A stretch of 64,000 nt of DNA, taken from assembly GCF_024700075.1 (NCBI RefSeq), contig NZ_JAJONE010000001.1, positions 3,805,001-3,869,000 on the forward strand, written 5' to 3'. The notes under the pieces are model-generated. The model was not told the DNA's origin, made no database searches, and saw only the letters and a program-made list of their open reading frames with translations. The stretch comes from Hymenobacter sp. J193. Its GTDB lineage: Bacteria; Bacteroidota; Bacteroidia; Cytophagales; Hymenobacteraceae. Below, piece after piece: positions 43,646 to 52,683 of the stretch (position 1 is its first letter; the number at the start of each line of letters is the position of its first letter). The position numbers and the translations under genes were made by a program.

Positions 43646-44584
43646 ATGATGAAGAGTTACCTAATGAGTTTTCTATTGCTTATCAGTGGGTTTTTGGGCA
43701 TGGCTCAGGGCGTCGTACGGGGCGTGGTACGCTATAAGAAAAGCCCTGTAACATATGCAACAGTTATAGTTACCGGAACACATACGGGAGCCCCAACAGA
43801 TGCTGAAGGAGCTTTTGCCGTAGAAATTGCGCAGGACACGGCTACGCTGCAGATTAGTGCAATAGGGTTCGTTTGGCAGAAAGTGAAAGTAGCTGCGGGC
43901 GACACGCTACAGGTACAGCTCAAAGAAGCTTGCATGTGGGATGATCATGTAAACTTCAACGTCTTACAAATTGGTCTTTCTGGCGGGGCAAAGTATACGC
44001 CGCTGGGAGGAAAATGCAGCTACAATAATTTCCCCTTCTTTAACAACCAGTATTCGGATGTGACACTTGAGTTGGCAGCCGAGTACCAAACAAACTGCCA
44101 GCGCACCAATCAAGTAGCGGAATTCGAGGCGGGGGTGGGCCATCTGATTGCCCCTTGCAACTGGCCCGCCTTCGGCGTTGCCTTGAGCTATGCGTTGGTA
44201 GAAACGCCCCAGTTTCAATTCGACCGCCGGATGCTGACTGTCAATTCGACCGGGTTTTATGTCGGTTACAACCAAGTTCCGGTGACGCTGGGTTTAGGCG
44301 CCGCTTCGTATCACCTAGAAAACACGCTAGCGGAAAGGTGGGGCATCGAAGCAGGTACCGGCTTCATAAAGCCGGGTGAAGTAGTAGATTTTGAACTGAC
44401 AACTAAGCTGGCTTGGTGGCAGCACTACTGGCAATGGAATAGCACACTTACTATCAATAAACGGCCATTTTCGGCAGGTATTACTTATAAACAACTGGAC
44501 CGGCTCTACCACGAAGTAGGTTTTCAGCTGAGTGTCAGCTTCAGGAACCCTAGGATTAGGTTTGGCTCTAAAACCGAAGAATAG
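43646..44584 (+). CDS. CarboxypepD_reg-like and beta-barrel outer membrane protein
   Basis: 312 residues. Signal peptide MMKSYLMSFLLLISGFLGMAQ. Residues about 22-90 are a carboxypeptidase-regulatory-like domain (VVRGVVRYKKSPVTYATVIV, then GAPTDAEGAFAVEI), as found at the N-terminus of many Bacteroidota outer membrane proteins. The rest (about 105-312) has alternating amphipathic strands with aromatic ends (FYVGYNQVPVTLGLGAASYH, WWQHYWQWNSTLTI), which suggests a small outer membrane barrel. It lacks a TonB plug. The transport or structural role is unknown. Confidence 0.78.
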   Translation: MMKSYLMSFLLLISGFLGMAQGVVRGVVRYKKSPVTYATVIVTGTHTGAPTDAEGAFAVEIAQDTATLQISAIGFVWQKVKVAAGDTLQVQLKEACMWDDHVNFNVLQIGLSGGAKYTPLGGKCSYNNFPFFNNQYSDVTLELAAEYQTNCQRTNQVAEFEAGVGHLIAPCNWPAFGVALSYALVETPQFQFDRRMLTVNSTGFYVGYNQVPVTLGLGAASYHLENTLAERWGIEAGTGFIKPGEVVDFELTTKLAWWQHYWQWNSTLTINKRPFSAGITYKQLDRLYHEVGFQLSVSFRNPRIRFGSKTEE

Positions 44585-44689
44585 ATGAGTTGGGTTGTGC
44601 TTTTTCTGGCAATGAATAACTCATATCAGGCAGCAACAGACTGCAAACTACCTTTACTTTCCTCCTGAAATCTTATTGAAGCATTCCCT

Positions 44690-45658
44690 GTGTCTTTTCT
44701 CCGCGTATCTCACCTCAGCCTGCACGAAGCCACCCACCAAGCCCTGACGGACATCAGCTTTACGCTGGCGGAGGGCCAGCGGCTGGCGGTGGCCGGCGAA
44801 ACCGGCGCCGGCAAAAGCACCTTGCTGCAAAGCATTGCCGGCCTGATTCAGCCTACAGGCGGAGAAATATGGCTGGAAGAGCGGCGCGTGAAAGGGCCGC
44901 AGGAGCAGTTGATGCCCGGGCATGACGGCATAGCCTACCTCTCGCAGCACTCCGAGCTGCCGAAGTTTCTGCGGGTAGAGCAGGTGCTGCGCTACGCCAG
45001 CACGTTGCTAGCCCCCGAAGCTCAGGCCCTGTACCACCTTTGCCGCATCGATCACCTCTTGATGCGTCGCACCGACCAGGTGTCGGGCGGGGAAAGGCAG
45101 CGCATAGCTCTGGCCCGGCTGCTGCTGGCCCGTCCACGCCTGCTGCTGCTGGATGAGCCCTTCTCCAACCTCGACCGGGGCCACAAGCAGCAGCTCCAGG
45201 CCGTGCTCCACGACGTCACCACGCAGCTGGGCCTCACTACCATTCTCGTTTCTCACGACCCGCACGATACCCTGTCCTGGGCCGACGAGCTGCTGGTGCT
45301 GGAAAAAGGCGTGCTGGTGCAGCAGGCCGCTCCCGAAACCATTTACCGGCGGCCGGTGAGTGAGTACGTAGCGGGTCTTTTCGGGGAGTATAACCTGCTG
45401 CCCGCCGCCGCTGCCCGCCGCCTCACCGACCGACCGGCCCGGCGCGGCCGCCAGCTGCTGGTGCGCCCTGAGCAGCTGCAGTTGGCAGAAGTAGGAACAC
45501 CCGCAGTGGTGCAGGAAGTACGTTTTTACGGCAGCTACTACGAAGTCCGGCTTACAGTGGCCGGGCAGCCGGTGCGGCTGCGCACTCCGCAGGCAGGCCT
45601 GCAAGCAGGCCAAACGGTAGCGGTGGCGCTGGTGCCCGGGGCGGCGTGGTACGTGTAG
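44690..45658 (+). CDS. ABC transporter ATP-binding protein with TOBE-like C-terminus, orphan
   Basis: 322 residues from a GTG at 44690; no better ATG is in frame near the start of the fold. Walker A is GETGAGKST (residues 36-44), signature VSGGERQRIALAR (about 131), Walker B LLLLDEPFSNLD (about 152) and the switch His in ILVSHDPHD (about 190). Residues about 235-322 (LLVRPEQLQLAEVG, VRFYGSYYEVRL) resemble the TOBE domain of FbpC/PotA-type importers, which bind oxyanions or spermidine. No permease or binding protein gene lies beside it, so its transporter is encoded elsewhere. A cytoplasmic peripheral subunit. Confidence 0.9.
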   Translation: MSFLRVSHLSLHEATHQALTDISFTLAEGQRLAVAGETGAGKSTLLQSIAGLIQPTGGEIWLEERRVKGPQEQLMPGHDGIAYLSQHSELPKFLRVEQVLRYASTLLAPEAQALYHLCRIDHLLMRRTDQVSGGERQRIALARLLLARPRLLLLDEPFSNLDRGHKQQLQAVLHDVTTQLGLTTILVSHDPHDTLSWADELLVLEKGVLVQQAAPETIYRRPVSEYVAGLFGEYNLLPAAAARRLTDRPARRGRQLLVRPEQLQLAEVGTPAVVQEVRFYGSYYEVRLTVAGQPVRLRTPQAGLQAGQTVAVALVPGAAWYV

Positions 45659-45755
45659 GGAAAAGGGCGTTGCTAATCGGGTCAGGAATTCATTATGTTG
45701 GTAGCGAGGATAGGTACCCGATGAGCTATTACCTGATACTAGACGGATGTGTCCA

Positions 45756-47517
45756 ATGATAAAATATTGCGTGTGGTTGGTGGGGCTATGGCTATTGGCT
45801 GCCCGGCCCGCCGTGGCGCAGAGGCCCTTGGACAGCCTTTACCATCTGGCGCAGGCCGGCAGCCGCCCGGCGCTGGAGCGGTTGGTCCGGCTCACCCGCA
45901 ACCCCAGGCAGGTACGCTATTTCATTCCGCGCCACGGCTTCCAAAAAATTAGATTGGCCACTCTGGCCGCTAGGAATTTGCAAGATTTAATCGTGTTTGC
46001 GGCTGGGGAGTTAAAGGGCCGACCCGTTAACTTCGACCGTAACCATCTGGCCCTGGTGCGGGCTCAACTACCCAACCTCCGCTATTTTCCGCGCTACCAG
46101 CATTGGGGGTTGAGTGCGTTGGAAGCCGATTCTGGTAGCGTGTACCATTTGCGTGCTCTTTCAACCAGCAGTAAAGCGCCTGAGCTTAAGCCCTTGCCCG
46201 ACCTGCTGTTCAATGAACCCGGAAGTGCGCAACTGGACTCGCTATGGCAAGCCAAAAGCTCCTTACTGCTACGGGAGCTACCCCGCTATATCTATGTGCA
46301 CCGTCATCGTAACGGGGTTTCGCAGGGGAATGCAGTGAGATTTATAGAGCAGGCCGTTGGTTTACAGATCGGGGTTCAAAGTTATCAGGCGGATACCGTC
46401 TATTCGCTGGCATACGATAAGTATGGTGTGGCCTTACACAACTATACCGTATTCTGGGCCCGGCACTATCGGGAGTTTCACTGGAACCGGCAGCTGGTCC
46501 GTTTTGAAGCGCCTGCCTTACTGGTGCATGACCGCGCACCCTTGCAACAACTCCTGGACCAGATTTCCAGCCCTGATTCCAGTGTCGCCTTACTATCTGC
46601 CCACAGTGGGCCTGCCACTGATCCTGCCGCCCACGTTGGCGGCGCAAAGCCGGCAGTTGCTGCTGCCGCTTCCGTTTGGGCAGCGTTACCGCCTGGAAAA
46701 TCAACTCATACAGGCGCTTACCCCGGAAACCGTGACGGCGTTTGAGTTGCTGATGCTGGACTATGAGCGGAATGATGCGGCGCAGGAATCGGTAGGGCGC
46801 ATCCTGGACGTGCTGTATTCCCGCCATTGGACCCGCATCACCACCGACAAAACACTGCTGGCCCTATACCTGAAAAAGGTGCGCGTCTACAAAGTCTTGG
46901 GTATTGTGGGCAGCAACAATCAGTTTGTTTTCAAACTCGGTAGAATGAAAGGCTCGGTGCGACGTACCGTGCGGGCTATTCAGGCCGGCACCGCGGATGC
47001 CAACGTACGCCAGGCCGCCCGGTCGGTTCTGCGGCCCCATCGGCGCTATGAATCCCGGCGGACGTTCAGCCGGGTGCGGGCAGGCTCCCGCCCGGCGGTA
47101 GTGTACAACCCGGACAGCTTGCGTCAACTGCTGCAGGAGCAGGGTTTGGTAGTGTATACAGCCGGAAAGCTGGATTTTGCCCGCGTAGATACCGCCTTGA
47201 AGTATGATGCTCCAATCGGGTTTGTCGGTGGTCATTCGCCCCGAACTACCACGTTAGGGCCTTTGATCAAGCTGCTGGAAGCGGAGTTCCAAACCGACCT
47301 GGGTTTCGGCCCCACATTCGGTAGTTGGCAAACACCTGGGTCGGCTTCGGTGGTACACCGGGCCTGGGCGTGGCGCGGCTACCTCCGGCAGCAAGGGCTG
47401 GTGGCCCGGGACACGGCGCCTGTTTCTTTCGTGCAGGAGAATAAGCACCCTTTACAAACCAGAATGGGCAGACTGAAATGGAAGCTCAGACGATTCTGGT
47501 ACCGCCTGAAACATTAG
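45756..47517 (+). pseudogene. Secreted protein of unknown function, frameshifted
   Basis: The first frame has a signal peptide (MIKYCVWLVGLWLLAARPAVAQ, start at 45756; another ATG lies 9 bases before) and reads sensibly to LLDQIS near 46565, then becomes Ala/Pro-rich and stops at 46745. A second frame reads sensibly from PYYLPTVGLPLILPPTLAAQ (about 46590) to 47517 (FWYRLKH). One extra base between about 46545 and 46600 would join them into a 586-residue protein. Much of it is helical with basic stretches (VRVYKVLGIVGSNNQ, FKLGRMKGSVRRTVRAI). No family recognised. It may be a true lesion or a sequencing error. Confidence 0.75.
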
Positions 47518-47672
47518 TCTGCAGGGTAATTCCACTGGCAAAAGCCTGTCCGGCATGCGCGGTGTTAGGCGAAGCATCGTAACTGCTGCAGTGGCAGGTG
47601 TCTGACAAAACCGGCCAACGACGGATTACGCTAGTTTTGCGGGCAGTATAGACGTGCTTCTACTCTTCCTGC

Positions 47673-49664
47673 ATGAAAATAGCTGTATTCCTGAGCGTAT
47701 TGTTATTGACCGCCGCGGCCAGCCGGGCGCAGACGCCAGCCAAGCCTGATACGACCAACGCCCTGCCCGAAGTGACGGTGACCTACCGGGCGGCAGCTCG
47801 CACGCCCGTCACGTTTCTGAACCTGAGCGGCCGGGCGCTGGCGGCCCGCAACGTGGGACAGGAACCGTCGTTTCTGCTGAGCGAAACGCCCGCCGTGACG
47901 GCCTATTCCGATGCGGGCAGCACCCAGGGCTACGCCTACTTCCGCCTGCGTGGTATCGACCAGACGCGCATCAACACTACCCTGGACGGGGTGCCGCTTA
48001 ATGAGCCCGAAGACCAGGGCGCTTATTTCTCCAACTACCCTGACCTGTTTACCTCCCTGAGCGCACTGCAGCTGCAGCGGGGCGTGGGCACTACCCAGAA
48101 CGGGGCGGCCAGCTACGGGGGCAGCCTGCAACTGTTCTCGGCTTCCCTGCTCGACTCAGCCCGTGCCACCCTGGGGGCGGGCTACGGCTCCTTCGGCAGC
48201 TACCGGCTGTTTGGGGAAGCTACCAGCGGGCGGCGCGGGCGCGTGGCCGGCTACGCGCGGGCCTCGCAGGTGCACTCCGACGGCTACAAGGACCGGTCGG
48301 CCAATACTTCCCGCTCGGTGTACCTGAGCGGGGGGCTGTTCTACGACAAAACCAACTGGAAGCTGAGCGTGCTGGCCGGGCAGCAGCGCAACCAGCTGGC
48401 CTGGCTGGCCGTGCCCGACTCGGTGCTGCGCGAAAACCGCCGCGCCAACGCCAACGGGCCCGAAGACGACCTGTTCCGGCAGGGGCTGGTGCAGCTGCAG
48501 AACCAGTGGCGGCCTACGGCCCGCGCCGAAGTCAGCACCAGCGTGTATGCCTCCGGCCTGCGCGGGGGCTACGACTTCGACCTGAACAACCTTTTGGGTT
48601 TGCCTTCTACCGATGAAATGTACCGCTACGATTTCCGCTCGGGGCTGCTGGGCGCTTTCAGCACTTACACGCACCGCGGCCGCCAGCTGACGTGGTCGGT
48701 GGGCGTAAACCTGAATACGTACCAGCGGCGCCACCTGGGTAGCGAGCGGACATTGGGCGAGCTGTACCGCAACACGGGCTACAAGCGCGAGGGCAGCGCC
48801 TTTGGTAAGCTGGAGTACCGCGCCGGACTGCTCACCCTGTTTATCGATGTGCAGGCCCGCGCCGTGCGGTTTCGCTACGCGGGCGACGTGCCACTGGCGC
48901 CGCTCTCCTGGCAGTTTATCAGCCCCAAAGCCGGCCTGAGCCTGGCTCTTACCGACCGCACCACGCTATACTACAGCTGGGGCCGCACTGGCCGGGAGCC
49001 CACGCGCAACGACATGTTCGGCGGCAATGACAACCTGGTGGTCGACGAAAACGGCCAAGCCCTGCTTTACAGTACCCGCGCGGAGTATGTGCAGGACCAC
49101 GAGCTGGGGCTGCGCTACCAAAGTCCCCGGATTGAGGGCAGCGTGAATGCGTATTACATGGATTTCCGCAACGAGATAGTGCTGAACGGGAAGCTGGGTC
49201 CCAACGGGCTGGCCCTGACCGACAACGTGGAGCGCAGCTACCGCAGCGGCCTGGAAGCCAGGGTGCGCTACCAGCTCACGCCCCGGTTTTTTCTGCTGAA
49301 CAACTCGGCCTTCAACTACAGCCGCATCCGGGAGCAGACCGAAACCTTTCGGCCCGTTCTCACGCCCGCCCTGCTGCTCAACCAGGAAGCTGCGTACGCC
49401 ACTGGGCCCTGGCAGCTGGCCCTTACCGGCCGCTACCAGAGCCGGTCTTACCTGGATTTTGCCAACTCCGCCACCATTGCGGGCTACGTGCTGCTGAATG
49501 CCCGGGCGCAGTATGCCTGGCGCCAGTGGGAGTTTACGCTCTTCGGCAACAACCTCACCAATGCCAGGTATTTCAACAATGGCAGCGTAGAGGCCGACGG
49601 CACCCGCAAGTATTTCGTGCAGGCCCCGGCCAACGTTTACCTGGATGTGAAGCTGCGTCTTTAG
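47673..49664 (+). CDS. TonB-dependent receptor
   Basis: 663 residues. Signal peptide MKIAVFLSVLLLTAAASRAQ. The plug domain follows at once (VTYRAAARTPVTFLN, then FRLRGIDQTRINTTLDGVPL, QRGVGTTQNGAASYGG), without the carboxypeptidase-like domain of the other receptor here. Residues about 155-663 form the outer membrane barrel, ending in an aromatic/hydrophobic C-terminus (VYLDVKLRL). It imports a scarce ligand using TonB energy. The next gene is of the NadR type, so an NAD precursor is a possible ligand; this is context only, and no PnuC gene is present. A palindromic repeat separates the two genes. Confidence 0.92.
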   Translation: MKIAVFLSVLLLTAAASRAQTPAKPDTTNALPEVTVTYRAAARTPVTFLNLSGRALAARNVGQEPSFLLSETPAVTAYSDAGSTQGYAYFRLRGIDQTRINTTLDGVPLNEPEDQGAYFSNYPDLFTSLSALQLQRGVGTTQNGAASYGGSLQLFSASLLDSARATLGAGYGSFGSYRLFGEATSGRRGRVAGYARASQVHSDGYKDRSANTSRSVYLSGGLFYDKTNWKLSVLAGQQRNQLAWLAVPDSVLRENRRANANGPEDDLFRQGLVQLQNQWRPTARAEVSTSVYASGLRGGYDFDLNNLLGLPSTDEMYRYDFRSGLLGAFSTYTHRGRQLTWSVGVNLNTYQRRHLGSERTLGELYRNTGYKREGSAFGKLEYRAGLLTLFIDVQARAVRFRYAGDVPLAPLSWQFISPKAGLSLALTDRTTLYYSWGRTGREPTRNDMFGGNDNLVVDENGQALLYSTRAEYVQDHELGLRYQSPRIEGSVNAYYMDFRNEIVLNGKLGPNGLALTDNVERSYRSGLEARVRYQLTPRFFLLNNSAFNYSRIREQTETFRPVLTPALLLNQEAAYATGPWQLALTGRYQSRSYLDFANSATIAGYVLLNARAQYAWRQWEFTLFGNNLTNARYFNNGSVEADGTRKYFVQAPANVYLDVKLRL

Positions 49665-49680
49665 CCTAGTCGCGTTTTGG

Positions 49681-49771
49681 GTCATGCTGAGCGCAGTCGA
49701 AGCATCTCTGCCGCTTCATTGAATACCCGTAGGAAAAGCAGTAGAGATGCTTCGGCTACGCTCAGCATGAC
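49681..49771. repeat. Dispersed palindromic repeat, copy 2 (GTCATGCTGAGC family)
   Basis: Left arm 49681-49714 begins GTCATGCTGAGCGCAGTCGA; right arm 49738-49771 is its inverted near-copy, with a loop of about 23 bases. Same family and layout as 949-1040, 49 kb away. Confidence 0.85.
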
Positions 49772-49837
49772 GTTCAATTACAGCCCTATGCCGCTTTCCA
49801 TAGCATTTCCAGTATCCATATAGAGTCTCCGTTTGCT

Positions 49838-50830
49838 ATGACCCGCGCCCTGGTATTCGGGAAGTTTCTGCCTTTGCACCGGGGCCACCTGGCCCTCATC
49901 GACTTTGCCCGCCGCCACTGCCACCAGTTGACGGTGCTGGTGTGCGCCAGCGACCTGGAGCAGGTGCCGGGTGCCGTGCGGGCCGGCTGGCTGCGCGACA
50001 CCTATGCCGCCTGCCCCGAAGTACACGTGCAGGTACTCGACTACCGGGAAAGTGACCTACCCAATACCTCCGTTTCCTCGGAAGCCGTAGCGCACGCCTG
50101 GGCCGACCGATTCCGGCAGGTGCTGCCGGATATAAACCTGGTGGTTACCTCCGAGCCGTACGGGGAAATGGTAGCGGCCCGGCTGGGTATCCGGTTTCTT
50201 GATTTTGACCTGGGCCGCACCCAGGAACCCATTTCCGCCACCGCCATCCGGGCCGATATGCGGGTGCACTGGCCGTATCTGCCAAGTAGCGTGCAGGCCT
50301 ACTACCGGCGCACCGTTGCCATCCTGGGCACCGAATCAACCGGAAAATCTACCCTCACGCAGCAGCTAGCGGCGCACTTTGGGGCTTCGTACGTAGCCGA
50401 AGCGGCCCGGGACCTTATCCCGAATTCAGCCGAAATCTGCCGGGCCGACTTGCTGACCGTGGCCGCCGAGCACGCCCGCCGCATTGCGGAAGCGCGGGCT
50501 ACGGCCGGGCCGTTGCTGCTGCTGGATACCGATGTGCACATCACGCAGTCATACGCCCGGCTGCTGGGCGAAGACTACCTGGAGCTGCCGGCTGCGCTGT
50601 ATGCCACCAACCGGGCCGATCTGTATTTGTATTTACAAGCCGATGTGCCGCTGGTAGAGGATGGCACCCGTTTGCCGGCGGCCGAACGGCTGCAAGTGGA
50701 CGCCTTGCACCGGCAAACCCTGGCGCACTTTGGCGTCCGGTACCACGAAATAGGGGGGATGTGGGCGGCGCGGTTTGCGCAGGCCGTGCACTTGATTGAG
50801 TTGCTGCTGCAGCAGGCGGCTACAGCGTAG
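49838..50830 (+). CDS. nadR: NadR-type bifunctional NMN adenylyltransferase/ribosylnicotinamide kinase
   Basis: 330 residues. The N-terminal half is a nucleotidyltransferase (GKFLPLHRGHLALI, HxGH at residues 14-17; the late EPISATAIRADM carries the ISxTxxR motif). The C-terminal half is a P-loop kinase: VAILGTESTGKSTLTQQL (about 160-177). The pair converts nicotinamide riboside to NMN and then NAD+. The DNA-binding N-terminal domain of enteric NadR is absent, as in other Bacteroidota, so it is an enzyme, not a repressor. Its stop overlaps the stop of the convergent membrane protein gene by 11 bases. Confidence 0.9.
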   Translation: MTRALVFGKFLPLHRGHLALIDFARRHCHQLTVLVCASDLEQVPGAVRAGWLRDTYAACPEVHVQVLDYRESDLPNTSVSSEAVAHAWADRFRQVLPDINLVVTSEPYGEMVAARLGIRFLDFDLGRTQEPISATAIRADMRVHWPYLPSSVQAYYRRTVAILGTESTGKSTLTQQLAAHFGASYVAEAARDLIPNSAEICRADLLTVAAEHARRIAEARATAGPLLLLDTDVHITQSYARLLGEDYLELPAALYATNRADLYLYLQADVPLVEDGTRLPAAERLQVDALHRQTLAHFGVRYHEIGGMWAARFAQAVHLIELLLQQAATA

Positions 50831-51233
50831 CCACCTGCTCCGGCCGATTCTCGCGGGGTTTCTGCACCAGGTAATAGTACGCCAGCACCGCCAGTCCGGC
50901 CCCGAAAGGCACCAGCGCCAGGTGCTTCCCCGTGACGGAATGCCACACCAGCACCTCATCGAAGTGAAAAAACTCACTGATCATCCAGTAGGAGTTGGCC
51001 GAAATCCAAAGCACAATGGCCAGGTTGTGCGCCAGCTCCGAGGCCAGGTGGCGGGTGCGCCAGGAGATAATAACGGCAATGGTGAGCGTGGGCACAATCA
51101 TAGCCAAACCCAGCGGCTTCCACACCATGCACCAGCTCACGTCCTTCAGCAGCCAGAACACGATGTGCAGGTTTTCCATGCGCCGGTAAGCGGCCGGAAT
51201 GACATATTGGGCGTCGGACGATTCGGGAGCCAT
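50820..51233 (-). CDS. Small membrane protein, unknown function
   Basis: 137 residues, start ATG at 51231-51233. Four membrane helices, for example KPLGLAMIVPTLTIAVIIS, ELAHNLAIVLWISANSYWM and LALVPFGAGLAVLAYYYLV. Motifs MENLHIVFWLLKDVSWCMVW and FFHFDEVLVWHSVTGKH stand out, with histidines near membrane edges. I know similar unnamed proteins from Bacteroidota but not their role. Despite lying next to nadR it does not look like PnuC. It overlaps nadR tail to tail by 11 bases. Confidence 0.75.
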   Translation of the reverse strand: MAPESSDAQYVIPAAYRRMENLHIVFWLLKDVSWCMVWKPLGLAMIVPTLTIAVIISWRTRHLASELAHNLAIVLWISANSYWMISEFFHFDEVLVWHSVTGKHLALVPFGAGLAVLAYYYLVQKPRENRPEQVATL

Positions 51234-51290
51234 TTTTCAGTGGAAATAGGGTTTCAAATGTACGTCGCACCGCCGTACTTGCGGCCCGCT

Positions 51291-51824
51291 ATGCCCACCA
51301 TCTTCACCCACGCTGCCGTAGCCGTTGGCCTCGGCCGCAGCCTTTCTTCCCAGCCGCGTCCTGCCGGTTTCTGGTGGCTCCTGGCCCTGTGCGCCATCCT
51401 GCCCGATTTCGACGCCATTACCTTCAAGCTGGGCATTCCCTACGCGAGCATGTGGGGTCACCGGGGCTCCACGCACTCGGTGGTGTTTGCGGTTTTGGCC
51501 GGACTTGCCTTGGCTTTGCTGGCCCCGGCGCGGCTGCGCGGTACCCTGAGCCGGGTTGAGCTGGCGGGCTGGCTGGCGGCGGCCACGGTTTCGCACCCGC
51601 TGCTGGATATGCTCACCAACGGCGGCCTGGGGGTGGCTTTGCTGGCCCCGTTCAGCGGGGAGCGGTTTTTCTGGCCCTGGCGGCCCGTGCGGGTTTCGCC
51701 AGTGGGAGCGGGCTTTTTCTCCTGGCGCGGGGTAGCCACCTTGCTAAGCGAGTTGCGCTGGCTGTGGCTGCCCACGCTGCTGGTGCTGCTGGCGGCTCGG
51801 TGGGCCCGGCGAAAAGAACGGTAA
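51291..51824 (+). CDS. YdjM-like membrane-bound metal-dependent hydrolase
   Basis: 177 residues from the ATG at 51291 (MPTIFTHAAVAVGLG). The PF04307 family signature is visible: ILPDFDAITFKLGI (about 37), MWGHRGSTHSVVFAVL (about 54) and TVSHPLLDMLTNGG (about 99), with the His and Asp that bind metal, between several membrane helices. E. coli YdjM is a member induced in the SOS response. The substrate is unknown, probably a membrane lipid. It is divergent from the preceding membrane protein gene; the DUF2459 gene follows on the same strand after 59 bases. Confidence 0.88.
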   Translation: MPTIFTHAAVAVGLGRSLSSQPRPAGFWWLLALCAILPDFDAITFKLGIPYASMWGHRGSTHSVVFAVLAGLALALLAPARLRGTLSRVELAGWLAAATVSHPLLDMLTNGGLGVALLAPFSGERFFWPWRPVRVSPVGAGFFSWRGVATLLSELRWLWLPTLLVLLAARWARRKER

Positions 51825-51883
51825 CTTTCGGGCGGCTCTGCGTATGAGGGCTGATCTGTTTTATTAAAGCCCGTTTGTTCCGA

Positions 51884-52570
51884 ATGCCGCACCCGCTGAA
51901 AAAAATACTGAAAGGCGCCGCCTGGACCGGCGGAGGCATTGTCGGCGCGGTGGTGCTCTACCTGGCCGCTTCGGCGGCACTGTCGGCGGTGCCGGTAGGA
52001 AAGCGGAGCGGGCCCGAGCCGGGCGCCATTGAAGCCTGGGTACTTTCCAACGGCGTGCATACCGACATCGTGCTGCCCGTGCGCACCGCCCAAATCGATT
52101 GGACGCAGCTGGTGCCTTACGCCCATACCCCGGCCGCCGACAGCAGCCGGCAGTACGTAGGCTTCGGATGGGGTGACAAGGGTTTTTACCTGAACACGCC
52201 TACCTGGGCCGAGCTCAAGCCCAGCACCGCCGTGCGTGCCATGTTCTGGATGAGCACCACGGCCATGCACACCACCTTCCATCACCGTCCGCAGGAAGGC
52301 CCGCACTGCGTACGCATCTACCTGACGCCCGCGGAATATGAAAAGTTGATTGGGTTCATCCGCCACAGCTTCGAGCCCGACGCGCAGGGGCGGGTGCAGC
52401 ACATTGCCGGCCACAGCTACGGCCAGTACGATGCCTTTTATGAGGCCCGCCGCACCTACAACCTGTTCTATACCTGCAACACCTGGGCCAACGAGGGCTT
52501 GAAAGTAGCCAACCAGAAAGCAGCCCTCTGGACGCCCTTCGACTTCGGCATCTTCTGGCAGTACAAGTAA
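51884..52570 (+). CDS. TIGR02117/DUF2459 family protein
   Basis: 228 residues from the ATG at 51884 (an in-frame TTG lies 9 bases before). An N-terminal membrane helix (GGGIVGAVVLYLAASAAL) anchors a periplasmic domain. Family motifs are SNGVHTDIVLP (about 55), FGWGDKGFYLNTPTW (about 88) and YTCNTWANEGLK (about 205) with a conserved Cys that could be catalytic, as in NlpC/P60-like folds. The function is not known. A perfect long hairpin follows. Confidence 0.88.
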   Translation: MPHPLKKILKGAAWTGGGIVGAVVLYLAASAALSAVPVGKRSGPEPGAIEAWVLSNGVHTDIVLPVRTAQIDWTQLVPYAHTPAADSSRQYVGFGWGDKGFYLNTPTWAELKPSTAVRAMFWMSTTAMHTTFHHRPQEGPHCVRIYLTPAEYEKLIGFIRHSFEPDAQGRVQHIAGHSYGQYDAFYEARRTYNLFYTCNTWANEGLKVANQKAALWTPFDFGIFWQYK

Positions 52571-52611
52571 GCCGGCAAAAAGCACAAGCGAGGAAATTCA
52601 CCTTCAGCAAG

Positions 52612-52669
52612 AAACGAGCAGGGCTACTACCGGAGCTTTTTTGCTCTGCGGTAGTAGCCCTGCTCGTTT
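52612..52669. terminator. Bidirectional terminator with a perfect 21-bp stem
   Basis: Arms 52612-52632 and 52649-52669 are exact inverted copies (AAACGAGCAGGG ... CCCTGCTCGTTT) around a 16-base loop rich in T. It lies between the convergent DUF2459 and TIG-repeat genes. The stem is longer than other terminators in this window. Confidence 0.85.
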
Positions 52670-52683
52670 GGAATGTGACTGGA

